Assembly: GCA_964353555.1 (NCBI GenBank)
Contig: CAYGWM010000042.1
Coordinates: 1 to 32,172 of the forward strand
Direction: 5' to 3'
DNA from: PR03 sp964353555
Lineage (GTDB): Bacteria > Myxococcota_A > UBA9160 > PR03
Length of the DNA stretch: 32,172 nucleotides
A program made the translations under genes and the position numbers. Under the pieces are notes generated by a model. The model was not told the origin of the DNA. It searched no databases and saw only the letters and a program-made list of their open reading frames with translations. Of this stretch, positions 24,672 to 32,172 are shown one piece after another. How positions within the stretch are numbered: position 1 is the first letter of the stretch; each line of letters begins with the position of its first letter.

Positions 24672-24695
24672 CGCGAGCGCTCGCGACTCGCGAGC
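24672..24695 (-). terminator. Overlapping perfect hairpins after the LTxxQ-like gene
   Basis: CGCGAGC|GCTCGCG (24672-24685) and GCTCGCGA-C-TCGCGAGC (24679-24695) are two perfect palindromes sharing the central arm, so only one can form at a time. They start four bases after the minus-strand stop at 24700. There is no T-run. This could be a terminator, a processing site or an mRNA stabiliser between two genes. Confidence 0.4.
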
Positions 24696-24699
24696 CCGC

Positions 24700-25107
24700 T
24701 CAGTTGCCGCCGGATTTGCGCTTCTCGAGGAGCTTCTGCTCGGCCTTCTGCTTGATCTCGTCCTTCGCGGCGAGCCATTGCTGGTACTGCTGCGGAGTCA
24801 GCACCTGCTGCAGAGCCATGTCGCGTTCCGCCTCGTTGCTCTTCGCCTTGCGCATCCGGATCATCGGCCCGTCCGTGCTCTCGAGCACCGGCTGCATCTT
24901 CTGCGCGGTCGCGAGGTTGATCGCTTCGACCTTCGGCAACTGCTCCGCCGTCAGCGCCAGCTTCTCCTTCATCAGCCCCGTCTGGACCTTCGCGCGCTGC
25001 TCGGGCGACGTCTTCGCGATCGCCTCGATCTGCCCCTGCGCCGATGCGGCGGTGCTGCCCAGCACCAATGCGACGAGCGCGAGCGCAACCGTTCTCATCT
25101 GAGTCAT
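24700..25107 (-). CDS. Small exported protein, Spy/LTxxQ-like
   Basis: 135 aa. Signal peptide with hydrophobic core ALALVALVLGS and likely cleavage after ASA-QG. The mature part is helical and charged: SPEQRAKVQTGLMKEKLALTAEQLPKVEAIN, and later QQVLTPQQYQQWLAAKDEIKQK. Two LTxxQ-like motifs (LTAEQ, LTPQQ) recall the Spy/CpxP periplasmic chaperones, but length and spacing fit only loosely. The ATG at 25105-25107 has AAAGGAG upstream. It lies between WS/DGAT and an acyltransferase on the same strand. Confidence 0.7.
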   Translation of the reverse strand: MTQMRTVALALVALVLGSTAASAQGQIEAIAKTSPEQRAKVQTGLMKEKLALTAEQLPKVEAINLATAQKMQPVLESTDGPMIRMRKAKSNEAERDMALQQVLTPQQYQQWLAAKDEIKQKAEQKLLEKRKSGGN

Positions 25108-25165
25108 CGAATGCTCCTTTCGTAGCGAACCGGGATCGGCTCGCGAAGCCATGCGTACCGCTTCC

Positions 25166-26569
25166 TCAGCGGCTCGCTGCAACGACCTGCTCGAACGATC
25201 GCGCGAGTTCGCTGCAGAACGCATCGACGTCGGGCACCGCGGTTGCGTCCGCGTCGACGCCGACGAAGAGGCGATCGCGGTAGCCGTAGAGCGCAACGCT
25301 GATCGGACAGTGGGGGGCGACGGGCGCGAACGGGTACGCGGCCTCGATCTCCGCACCCGCGACGTATCGCGTCACCGGAACGCCCGGCACATTCGTGACG
25401 ATCAGGTCGATCGCCTTCGAGCCCTGGTACGCGAGCGTGCGATAGAGCGGCCGCGGCAGCGTCGCGAGCAGGCTCGCAAGTTGCGGAAGCAGTTCCGCGG
25501 CCGGGTGCGCCTTGCGCTCCTCGACGCGCCGGTGGATCTCGCGGCAGCGCTTGCGCGGATCGGCGATTCGAATCGGGAGGCGCACCACGATGCCGGTCGC
25601 GCGGTTGCCGACGCCAGCGTCGAAACCCTGCGCAGCGCGCGGGCGCAGATTGATCGGCACGAGCGTCTGGAGCTCCGTCACGCGCCCGAGACGGTGGGCG
25701 CGGTGCCACGCGCCAGCGGCGCCCGCAACCCCCGCCAGCAGCAGGTCCACCATGCGCACGCCGAACGCGGCGCGCGCGGCGCGCAGCGGCTCGAACGGCA
25801 CATCGATGCCGGCGAGCCGCCGCGCACGGCCGAAGTCACGCAGTGGTGACTCGCTTTGGTGTCTAGCGTCGTCCACCAGCGACGCCGCGACGCGTCCGGC
25901 GCGCAGCACCAGCGAAGGCTCGCGCACGACCTGCCAGAACGCGCCTGCGACAGCCGCCGCGTGTCCGGCGTCCTGCGCTGCGCGGTCGCGCAGCGCGCGG
26001 GCCAGTGCCGCGACAAAGCTCGCCTCGGGCCACGCGCCCGGCTGCTTCGCGTGCGGCGGCGGCAGCGGCTCGCCGTCGCGCGCGGCGTCGGTCAGCGCCG
26101 CGAAGATCGCGTTGCCGCCCACGCCGTCCGCCACCGCGTGGTGGAGCCGGAAGAAGATCGCCGCGCGGCCGCCCGGCCGGTCGATCTCGATCAGCTCCCA
26201 GAGCGGGCGCGTGCGATCGAAGGGCCGCTCATAGATCGGCCCGAGACGCTGGAAGAGCGCGCCTTCGTCGCCTTCGCCCGCGTCGTCTTCCGGAAGCGCG
26301 TAGCGGCGCACATGGAATGCAAGGTCGAAGGTCGGGTCTTCCTCCCAGCGCGGGAGCGCGAGATCGAACGGCGCGTCGACTACGCGCTGCCGCAGCCGCG
26401 GCACCGCCTCGACCATCCGCCACGCCGCGGCCGCGAGCCGCCGCGGATCCGGTGTGCGATCGAGCAACATCAACATCGCCATCGTGGTGCGCTGCCGCGG
26501 CTGATCCGCGTACCAGAAGCCGAGGTCCTCGGCCGAGAGCGGGGTCCCTTCGATGGGCCGGGATGTCAT
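25166..26569 (-). CDS. Wax ester synthase/diacylglycerol acyltransferase (WS/DGAT)
   Basis: 467 aa, the usual size. It esterifies fatty alcohols or diacylglycerol with acyl-CoA to form storage lipid. The catalytic HHxxxDG is H143-H144-AVA-D148-G149 in FRLHHAVADGVGG. PLWELIEID precedes it, and VPINLRP, GNRATGIVVRLP and LIVTNVPGVP follow in the C-terminal DUF1298-like domain. The ATG at 26567-26569 has GGAGG upstream. It is divergent by 75 bases from an alpha/beta hydrolase gene pair. With the acyltransferase at 24040-24627 it suggests triacylglycerol or wax ester metabolism. Confidence 0.95.
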   Translation of the reverse strand: MTSRPIEGTPLSAEDLGFWYADQPRQRTTMAMLMLLDRTPDPRRLAAAAWRMVEAVPRLRQRVVDAPFDLALPRWEEDPTFDLAFHVRRYALPEDDAGEGDEGALFQRLGPIYERPFDRTRPLWELIEIDRPGGRAAIFFRLHHAVADGVGGNAIFAALTDAARDGEPLPPPHAKQPGAWPEASFVAALARALRDRAAQDAGHAAAVAGAFWQVVREPSLVLRAGRVAASLVDDARHQSESPLRDFGRARRLAGIDVPFEPLRAARAAFGVRMVDLLLAGVAGAAGAWHRAHRLGRVTELQTLVPINLRPRAAQGFDAGVGNRATGIVVRLPIRIADPRKRCREIHRRVEERKAHPAAELLPQLASLLATLPRPLYRTLAYQGSKAIDLIVTNVPGVPVTRYVAGAEIEAAYPFAPVAPHCPISVALYGYRDRLFVGVDADATAVPDVDAFCSELARSFEQVVAASR

Positions 26570-26644
26570 GGCAACGCCTCCGTCGAGAGCGAGCTTACCG
26601 CCACTCGCGCCCACTATGCTGCCCGTGGAGGCAGCGAGCCACGC

Positions 26645-27724
26645 ATGACGGATCCGACCCATCTCGACGACCTGGCGGGTGCGCTCGCGCGCGTGATCCA
26701 GGTGCTGCGACCACCTGCCCGCAACACGTTGGACCGGCTCGGCGCCTACGAGGGCAAGAGCCTCGAGACGCTCTTTCCCGCTCCGCGACGCGTGCCGACG
26801 GCGCTGCGCCGTACGCGCTGGAAACTGCCCGGCCTGCTGAGCGAAGACATTTCGTTCCCGTCGCTCCACGAACCGCTCGAGCCCGAGTTCCGCCGCTACT
26901 ACCAGGAGCGCCGCCGCCGCAATCACACCGTCTATGCCCGGAGCATCCGCCCCGCCACACATGCGAGTCGACCGCGACTCCTCTACATCCACGGCTACAT
27001 GCAGCCCGAGACGTTCATCGAGGAGTTCGGCCTGCTCGCGACGATGGCGCAGCTGCTGCAGATGGAAGTGGTGCAAGTGCAGCCGCCCTATCACGGCCGC
27101 CGCAAGTCGCGTGGTTCGCGCTTCGACGGGGAGCTGTACTGGACCGCCGACCTGGTGCGCAGCATCGAGTCGCTGCGCCAGACGATCCTCGACGCACGCA
27201 CGCTGCTCGCGGTGATGCAGAAGGAGTCGCCGCAGCCGGTCGGCATTGCGGGGCTCTCGCTCGGCGGCGCGCTCGCCGCGTCGCTCACTTGCCTCGAGCC
27301 AGGCTTTGCATTCTCCTCACCGCTCATCGCGCACATGGATCTCGGCGCACTCGTCGCCGATGCACCCGTGCTCGGTGCGATGCGCGAAGACCTCCAGCGC
27401 TTCGGCTGGACACCGCGCGACTTCGGCGCCTTCACGCGCCGGATCGGCTGGAACGAGCTGAAACCGGTGATTCCGAAAGAGCGCATCTGCCTGTTCGCAG
27501 CAAAGGACGATCACTTCTTTCGCGCGTCGGTGGTGCGAACGATGTGGCGAGGCTGGCAGAAGCCGAAGATCCACTGGTACCCGACCAGCCACATGGGATT
27601 CATCGCGCACCTTCCCGACGCCGTGAGTCGTTTGCGCACGTTCGTCGATGGGCTGGATGTCGGCGCGACGACCAAGCGGCGCGCGCGGCGCCCGAATCGC
27701 CCGAAAGCGCGCCGCCCGGCGTGA
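26645..27724 (+). CDS. Alpha/beta hydrolase, ABHD18/DUF2048-like
   Basis: 359 aa. Oxyanion region YIHGYMQPETF (115-124), nucleophile S205 in AGLSLGGALAA, acid D288 or D289 in FAAKDDHFF, and His H316 in PTSHMGF. The long N-terminal helical part (1-100) and IEEFGLLATMAQLLQ resemble the ABHD18/DUF2048 group. No signal peptide. The last 16 residues are strongly basic (KRRARRPNRPKARRP), which could bind membranes or nucleic acid; this tail is unusual and has no assigned role. It heads a two-gene set divergent from WS/DGAT, so a lipase or esterase role on neutral lipids is a reasonable guess. Confidence 0.85.
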   Translation: MTDPTHLDDLAGALARVIQVLRPPARNTLDRLGAYEGKSLETLFPAPRRVPTALRRTRWKLPGLLSEDISFPSLHEPLEPEFRRYYQERRRRNHTVYARSIRPATHASRPRLLYIHGYMQPETFIEEFGLLATMAQLLQMEVVQVQPPYHGRRKSRGSRFDGELYWTADLVRSIESLRQTILDARTLLAVMQKESPQPVGIAGLSLGGALAASLTCLEPGFAFSSPLIAHMDLGALVADAPVLGAMREDLQRFGWTPRDFGAFTRRIGWNELKPVIPKERICLFAAKDDHFFRASVVRTMWRGWQKPKIHWYPTSHMGFIAHLPDAVSRLRTFVDGLDVGATTKRRARRPNRPKARRPA

Positions 27725-27754
27725 CATCCGCCGCACCGTGCTTAGATTGAAAAA

Positions 27755-28495
27755 ATGTCGATACCGCACTGGGAAACGATTGGTCCCCCGCCCCTTTCGC
27801 TCTTCGTCCTCGAGCAGGGCCGTGCTGCGCTCGAGCTTGCAAGGCTCGGTCCTCGCAGGAAAGCCCTCGAAGTTGCACCGCGCGGCGACGGGCATCCCGT
27901 GCTGGTGCTGCCCGGCCTGCTGGCCGGCGATTTCTCGACGGTTCCGCTGCGCCGCTTCCTGCGCGCCATCTCGTACGACGCGCACGGCTGGGGCCTCGGC
28001 ATGAACGTGGGTCCGAACGACGCGCTGCGCGGAAAGCTCGACGAGTTGCTGATGAGCACGCGCAGCGTGAGTGGCCAGCGCGTGAGCCTGGTCGGCTGGA
28101 GCCTCGGTGGCATCTACGCCCGCGAGCTCGCGCGTGCGCATCCCGACGCCGTGCGCAGCGTGATCACGCTCGGCACACCGTTCCGTGACATCTCGGCCAC
28201 CCACGCGTCGCGGCTGGTAGCGATTCGCCCGGGCGGCCGTTCGCTGCGCGAAGCCCATGATCTACGCGCCTACCTACGCACGCCCGTGCCGGTCCCGACG
28301 ACGTCGATCTTCTCCAGGACCGACGGCATCGTCCACTGGCAGAGCTGCCTCGAAACCGAAGGTCCCGAGCGCGAGAACGTCGAGGTCGCGTGCAGCCACA
28401 CCGGCATGGGCTTCCACGCGGAGGTGCTCGCGGTGGTGGCGGATCGGCTGGCGCAGCCGGACGGGACATGGCAACCCTACGCAAAGCGGAGCTGA
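27755..28495 (+). CDS. Alpha/beta hydrolase, lipase-like
   Basis: 246 aa. PVLVLPGLLAGDFSTVPLRRFL, a GWGLGMNVGPN segment, nucleophile S116 in VGWSLGGIYARELA, acid D190 in SRTDGIVHW, and His H215 or H221 in SHTGMGFH. Such GWSLGG proteins are often found near WS/DGAT genes. No ribosome binding site is visible: the ATG follows GATTGAAAAA directly. The gene starts 30 bases after the preceding hydrolase stop, so it may be read by coupling or from a leaderless transcript. No signal peptide is evident. Confidence 0.85.
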   Translation: MSIPHWETIGPPPLSLFVLEQGRAALELARLGPRRKALEVAPRGDGHPVLVLPGLLAGDFSTVPLRRFLRAISYDAHGWGLGMNVGPNDALRGKLDELLMSTRSVSGQRVSLVGWSLGGIYARELARAHPDAVRSVITLGTPFRDISATHASRLVAIRPGGRSLREAHDLRAYLRTPVPVPTTSIFSRTDGIVHWQSCLETEGPERENVEVACSHTGMGFHAEVLAVVADRLAQPDGTWQPYAKRS

Positions 28496-28573
28496 GCGCG
28501 CGTAGCCTCACCCAAGGGGCGGGCGGCACTCGCAATGCACTGTCCAGCGCTGCAACCCTATAGGAGGATTCTG

Positions 28574-28915
28574 ATGTCACTGCTCCCCCGCGTGCTGATC
28601 GCGATCGTGTTGCTCGCAGGGTTCGCTCTCGCACCGGCCTTCGTTCGTGCAGAGGATTCCGACAACACAAAGCCCGCGGGCACGTCCGAGCCGGTGTGCG
28701 GGCGCGAAATGATGACGCCCGCCGAGGCCGCAGAGCACCGCGCGAAGATGTGGAGCGCCAAGACCTCCGAGGAGCGCGATGCCTACCGCGCCCAGCACCA
28801 CGCCGAGATGATGGCGCGCGCGAAGGAGCGTGGCGTGACGCTGAATCCGGGCGGTTGCCCGCGAGGCGGCATGATGGGCCCGGGCGGACCGCCGCCGGCG
28901 CCGCCGTCCCGCTGA
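28574..28915 (+). CDS. Small exported His/Met-rich protein, unknown function
   Basis: 113 aa. Signal peptide MSLLPRVLIAIVLLAGFALA-PAFVRA, then a helical body MTPAEAAEHRAKMWSAKTSE and RAQHHAEMMARAKERG, and a tail rich in Gly/Pro/Met with two Cys in the mature part (CGREM, GGCPRGGMMG). The EHRAKM/RAQHHAEMMARAKERG pattern is common in small periplasmic proteins of proteobacteria, some suspected of metal binding. The start at 28574 has AGGAGG with ideal spacing, so the in-frame upstream ATG is rejected. Confidence 0.75.
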   Translation: MSLLPRVLIAIVLLAGFALAPAFVRAEDSDNTKPAGTSEPVCGREMMTPAEAAEHRAKMWSAKTSEERDAYRAQHHAEMMARAKERGVTLNPGGCPRGGMMGPGGPPPAPPSR

Positions 28916-28974
28916 TCGCACTCCCGGCGACGCATCTCACACGCGAAAACGTCGCACGTCCCGCGTGGGTCCGG

Positions 28975-29844
28975 CTAGAGGTACCCGCCGCTGCCGGGCT
29001 TGATCGGCGGGATACTCTCATTGGTGTGACCCTGTTGGACGTCGTGATAGGTCGCACCGCCGAACATCTGCTGGAGGCGGTCGTCCCACTCGTCTGCCGT
29101 CGAGGCCACGATGCCGACGGTGAAACGCAGCGCCTCGTCAGTGAGCTGGTCGCCCAGCAGGGTTTCGTCGAACCAGATCGCCGCGTGTTCGGCGTCGAGC
29201 GCGAAGCGGCCGAACATCAGTCCGAAGTTCAGGCGCGCCAGGAAGAGACCCAGTGCCGGCGCCACCGTCACGCCGACGTTGGTGACCGCGAACACGCGCA
29301 CGATGACCGGTCCGCCCGGTGCTGCGCGCGGCGCCACCGTCACGCGCACGCTGCCCATCGGGAGCAGGTAATCGCCGTCCTCGTCCTGCGCGGGCCGGCC
29401 CTTGGCCATCTCGGTCAGCACGCGCTCGAGCCGCTCGCGGACGACGGCGAGTTTCTGCCGCGCCTCGTGTTCCGCCCGGTGGCTCGCGTGGGCGACGTCG
29501 AGCGCGACGTCCGGTTTCTCCTCGAAGACCTCCGTGAGCAGCCGATGAACGAGTTCCACCGCCGCCGCCGCATCGTCGACCGGGTGCACCCACGCCACCG
29601 TCGGGTCAGCCGGATCCTCGGACTTGAAGCCGCGCTCGCGGAGCGCAGTTCGTACCGGGATGGGCAGCTCCGGCACGACCCGCGGGCGTCCGGGCACCCG
29701 CACCTCGAGTCCCCCGCTCTCGGATCGTGTCACCTCGATCACATGGAGCGGCCTGCCAGCCGGACTCACCAGCACGAACGCAAACGGCTCGAGCGCTTCG
29801 ACCTCGGCGAGCAGGAATGCGCGGGCGGTGGCGGGGTCGGACAT
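28975..29844 (-). CDS. YbjN/CesT-like (TY-Chap type) protein
   Basis: 289 aa, soluble. The second half (PMGSVRVTVAP, VIVRVFAVTNVGVTVAPALGLFLARLNFGLMFGRFALD, then IWFDETLLGDQLTDEALRFTV and STADEWDDRLQQMFGG) matches the YbjN/type III chaperone fold: helix, small sheet, helix ending DE-DD-L---FGG. The first half (LEPFAFVLVSPAG, HVIEVTRSESGGLEVRVP) looks like the extra domain of TY-Chap proteins. No type III secretion genes are nearby, so a general peptide-binding role is more likely. The ATG has GGGAGA upstream. Function is inferred from fold resemblance only. Confidence 0.75.
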   Translation of the reverse strand: MSDPATARAFLLAEVEALEPFAFVLVSPAGRPLHVIEVTRSESGGLEVRVPGRPRVVPELPIPVRTALRERGFKSEDPADPTVAWVHPVDDAAAAVELVHRLLTEVFEEKPDVALDVAHASHRAEHEARQKLAVVRERLERVLTEMAKGRPAQDEDGDYLLPMGSVRVTVAPRAAPGGPVIVRVFAVTNVGVTVAPALGLFLARLNFGLMFGRFALDAEHAAIWFDETLLGDQLTDEALRFTVGIVASTADEWDDRLQQMFGGATYHDVQQGHTNESIPPIKPGSGGYL

Positions 29845-30075
29845 CGGGCTCTCCCAGGTAGGCGGAAACCGGGACGAATCCGGTCACCGCGCCGCCACGA
29901 TATGACGGCCAGCCGGTGGCGGCGAGGGTAGGACCAGCGATTACAATCGTTTGCGATCACGCCGCACCCGCGAAGAAGGCCGACACACGCCGCGCTATTC
30001 CTCATCGTGCAGGAACTCTCGCGGCTCTGCGCCGCCTACGGGCGCGACGAGAGTGGCCGGCGCGGGCTGGGCCGT
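29845..30075. other. Intergenic region, 231 bases
   Basis: No convincing gene or tRNA. It holds CGATT-AC-AATCG (29938-29949), a short inverted repeat in a locally AT-richer patch that could be part of the upstream control of the minus-strand YbjN-like gene. I looked for a selenocysteine tRNA because of the neighbouring selD and did not find a credible one. Confidence 0.4.
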
Positions 30076-32172
30076 TCAGGGCGCCAGCGTGACCTCGATC
30101 AGAGCCGGCTGCTGCGCGCCTTCCTCGACCGCTCCGATGCACGCGGCGCGATCGCCGGCTTCGCGAAGCCGCGCGAGCGCCTCCTCCGCGCGTGCCGGCG
30201 CCACGCCGAAGAGCAGCCCGCCGGACGTCTGCGGGTCGAAGAGCACGTCGAGCTCCGGGCGCAATGCGGCGGCCGGATCGACGCGGAGCGCGCCGCGCGC
30301 GCTGGCGTTCTCCGGGTGGGCGCTGCTGCGCAGCCCGAGGGCCAGACAGGTGGACGCGCCCGGGAGCAGCGGCAGCGCGTCGAGGGCGAGGCGGGCGGAC
30401 GCATGGCTCGCGCGCAGCATCGCCGCGAGGTGGCCGGCGAGTCCGAAGCCCGAAACGTCGGTCGCGGCGCTCGCGCCGACCTCGCGGGCAACGCGCGCGG
30501 CGGCGGCATTGCTGCGACACATCGAGGCGATCGCCGCTTCGATCCAGTGTCCCCGCGCGCGGCCCTGCGCGTCCGCCGCGAAGAGCACGCCGGTGCCGAG
30601 CGGCTTGGTGAGGATCAGACGGTCGCCGGGTGCGAGACCGTCCTGGCGGAGCAGCGCATCGGGCGACGCGGCGCTGCCCCACACCGCGAAGCCGACCGTG
30701 AGCTCGTCGCCCGCGGTGGTGTGGCCGCCGACGAGCGTCACGCCGTCGACGTCGAAGGCGGCGCGCGCACCGGCGAGCACCTGGAAGAGCCGCTCCTCGG
30801 CGCGAGCCGACTCGTCGTCGGGGATCGTCACGAACGCCATCGCGAAGCGCGGTGTGGCGCCCTTCGCGAAGAGATCGCTCGCGGCGTTCACCGCCGCGAC
30901 GCGCCCCACCAGCCATGGGTCGTCGGTGAAGGCGCGGAAGCCGTCCACGCTCGCGACGACGAGGTCGCCGCTTGCCGTAGTGACCGCGGCCGCGTCGTCT
31001 GGCGTCGCGAGGCCGAGCACGACGGCCGGGTCGTGGCGCACGCCGATCCGCGCGAGCGCGCGCTGGAGCGTCTGCTCGCCGACCTTCGCCGCGCAGCCGC
31101 CGCAGCGCATTTCGCCGTCCGGCTGCATCGGCGGGAAGGCGCGCGTCGGCCGGGCGCGTGCGTCGAGCACCTGGAAGCGGCGCATGAAGCCCCGGTCGAT
31201 CCAGTCCTTCAGCGCGAAGACGCGCGGGCCTTCGAGCGTGCGGCCCCACTTGGCTCCGAGGGCGCTGCCATCGCCGAGGTTCAGCAGCACCAGGAACTCG
31301 CGCTGCGGGCGGTAGCGGCGCAGCCTGCCACCCGCGAAGAACGCGCGCAGGTTGGCGTCGAGCACGGGGCCCTGGCGCACGGCGTAGACGCCCGCCTTCG
31401 CGAGCGGCGGCTCGAAGCGCGCGCAGTCGCCGGCGGCGAAGAGGTCGTCGTGTCCCTCGACCTGAAGGGTCCTTTGCACGCGCACGAAGCCGCCCTCGTC
31501 GATCGGGAGGTCGCTCGCGCGGAAGAGCTCGACGCTCGCGGCGCCCGCGGCCCAGACGAGCGCGTCGAAGCCGAGCTTGCCGCCGTGGGCGAGCACGAGC
31601 GTTCCGGGCTCGACCCGCGCGACCCCCGCACCGAGCACGAGCGTCACCTCGCGACGGTGCAGCTCCTGCGCCGCGCGCTCCGCGACCGCATCCGAGAAGC
31701 CGAGGAGCACACGCGGCGCGGCGTCGACGAGCGCTACGCCGACGTCGGCGACGCCCTCGCGCACGAGGCGCGCGCGCAGCGCGAGCGCCAGCTCGACGCC
31801 CGCGGCACCGGCACCGACGACGACGGCGCGGAACGCCTCCGCACCCCGCACGCGCTCGGCCAGCGCGCCGATCGCCGCGACGAAGCGCTCGATCGGCCGC
31901 GTCGCGAGGGCGAGTTCGCGCGCGCCCGGGACGTCGAGCCCCGCGACCTGCGAGCCCACGTCGAAGGACGCCGCGTCATAGGCGATCGGCGGGCGCCCCG
32001 TGAGCTCGATGCGCCGCTCGCCCGGGAACACGCGCGTCGCGGCGGCCACCACCATCGCAACGCCTGCGCGTCGCGCCAGCGGCCGCAGGTCGATCGCGAG
32101 ATCGTCCACGCCGTAGTGACCCGCGACGAAGCCCGGCACCATGCCCGAGTAGGCGGCCACCGGGCGGTCCAC
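30076..32172 (-). CDS. selD: Selenide, water dikinase fused to an FAD/NAD oxidoreductase (5' part beyond window)
   Basis: 698 residues visible; the beginning, with the first FAD-binding glycine motif, lies past the window end, so the first visible codon (GTG) is probably not the start. The oxidoreductase part has YSGMVPGFVAGHY, the NAD motif VVVGAGAAGVELALAL (117-132) and DLFAAGDCA. The SelD part starts near 353: GEMRCGGCAAKVG carries C360 and K363, with the C-x-x-K spacing of E. coli SelD Cys17/Lys20. Then come PDDAAAV, VNAASDLFAKGATP and LVGGHTTAGDE. SelD makes selenophosphate for selenocysteine or selenouridine. Such fusions are known in bacteria and some algae; the oxidoreductase may supply reduced selenium, which is inference. 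Confidence 0.95.
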   Translation of the reverse strand: MDRPVAAYSGMVPGFVAGHYGVDDLAIDLRPLARRAGVAMVVAAATRVFPGERRIELTGRPPIAYDAASFDVGSQVAGLDVPGARELALATRPIERFVAAIGALAERVRGAEAFRAVVVGAGAAGVELALALRARLVREGVADVGVALVDAAPRVLLGFSDAVAERAAQELHRREVTLVLGAGVARVEPGTLVLAHGGKLGFDALVWAAGAASVELFRASDLPIDEGGFVRVQRTLQVEGHDDLFAAGDCARFEPPLAKAGVYAVRQGPVLDANLRAFFAGGRLRRYRPQREFLVLLNLGDGSALGAKWGRTLEGPRVFALKDWIDRGFMRRFQVLDARARPTRAFPPMQPDGEMRCGGCAAKVGEQTLQRALARIGVRHDPAVVLGLATPDDAAAVTTASGDLVVASVDGFRAFTDDPWLVGRVAAVNAASDLFAKGATPRFAMAFVTIPDDESARAEERLFQVLAGARAAFDVDGVTLVGGHTTAGDELTVGFAVWGSAASPDALLRQDGLAPGDRLILTKPLGTGVLFAADAQGRARGHWIEAAIASMCRSNAAAARVAREVGASAATDVSGFGLAGHLAAMLRASHASARLALDALPLLPGASTCLALGLRSSAHPENASARGALRVDPAAALRPELDVLFDPQTSGGLLFGVAPARAEEALARLREAGDRAACIGAVEEGAQQPALIEVTLAP

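Noticed and set aside
29845..30075. Possible tRNA-Sec next to selD
   Set aside because: No paired acceptor stem with a matching T-arm was found; the sequence CCGGATTCGTCCCGG has no supporting cloverleaf.

Overview
The window is a GC-rich, gene-dense bacterial chromosome segment from a Gram-negative organism. The Gram-negative call rests on three things: a lipoprotein with a C-terminal outer-membrane-barrel-like region ending in Phe, a periplasmic adaptor lipoprotein with an ABC-2 exporter, and several signal-peptide proteins. Most starts carry GGAGG-type ribosome binding sites, and GTG starts are common. A run of exactly 100 N flanked by an identical 55-base sequence shows that this is a draft scaffold from a k-mer assembler, probably metagenomic. 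The mix of amidohydrolase-2 proteins, aldehyde dehydrogenases, family III CoA-transferases and wax-ester synthase fits an uncultured lineage near Myxococcota/Desulfobacterota/Binatota or Pseudomonadota. The sequence alone does not decide between these. No rRNA, tRNA, CRISPR array, prophage or insertion sequence was recognised.

Layout. 1-5.1 kb: a degenerate OxyR/LysR fragment divergent from a clade-3-like catalase, an MFS transporter (possibly frameshifted at its 5' end), a convergent amidohydrolase, and a divergent msrA sharing a 13-bp palindrome with that amidohydrolase. 5.2-8 kb: an aldehyde dehydrogenase and a second amidohydrolase interrupted by the artificial gap. 8.1-10 kb: a DUF4105 (Lnb-type) lipoprotein with a barrel-like C-terminus. 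10-11.5 kb: a second aldehyde dehydrogenase. 11.6-15.8 kb: an acyl-CoA module with an unusually ordered CoA-transferase divergent from a small Cys-containing conserved protein, an acyl-CoA ligase and an enoyl-CoA hydratase with a long N-terminal extension. 15.8-18.9 kb: a tightly overlapped HlyD-ATPase-permease exporter. 19-20.2 kb: a canonical CaiB/BaiF CoA-transferase. 20.4-24 kb: an overlapped four-gene sugar cassette (GT2, SDR epimerase lacking the usual Tyr, methyltransferase, DegT aminotransferase). 24-28.5 kb: a neutral-lipid region (acyltransferase, small LTxxQ-like protein, WS/DGAT, two alpha/beta hydrolases). 28.6-32.2 kb: a small His/Met-rich exported protein, a YbjN/CesT-like chaperone, and a selenide water dikinase fused to an FAD/NAD oxidoreductase that runs off the window end.

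Together the genes suggest an aerobic heterotroph that activates and degrades acids and aldehydes through CoA and aldehyde-dehydrogenase chemistry, stores neutral lipid, copes with peroxide and methionine oxidation, decorates its surface with a modified amino sugar, and uses selenium. The best candidate for an under-described system is the 11.6-15.8 kb module. No dramatic novel defence or mobile system was seen.
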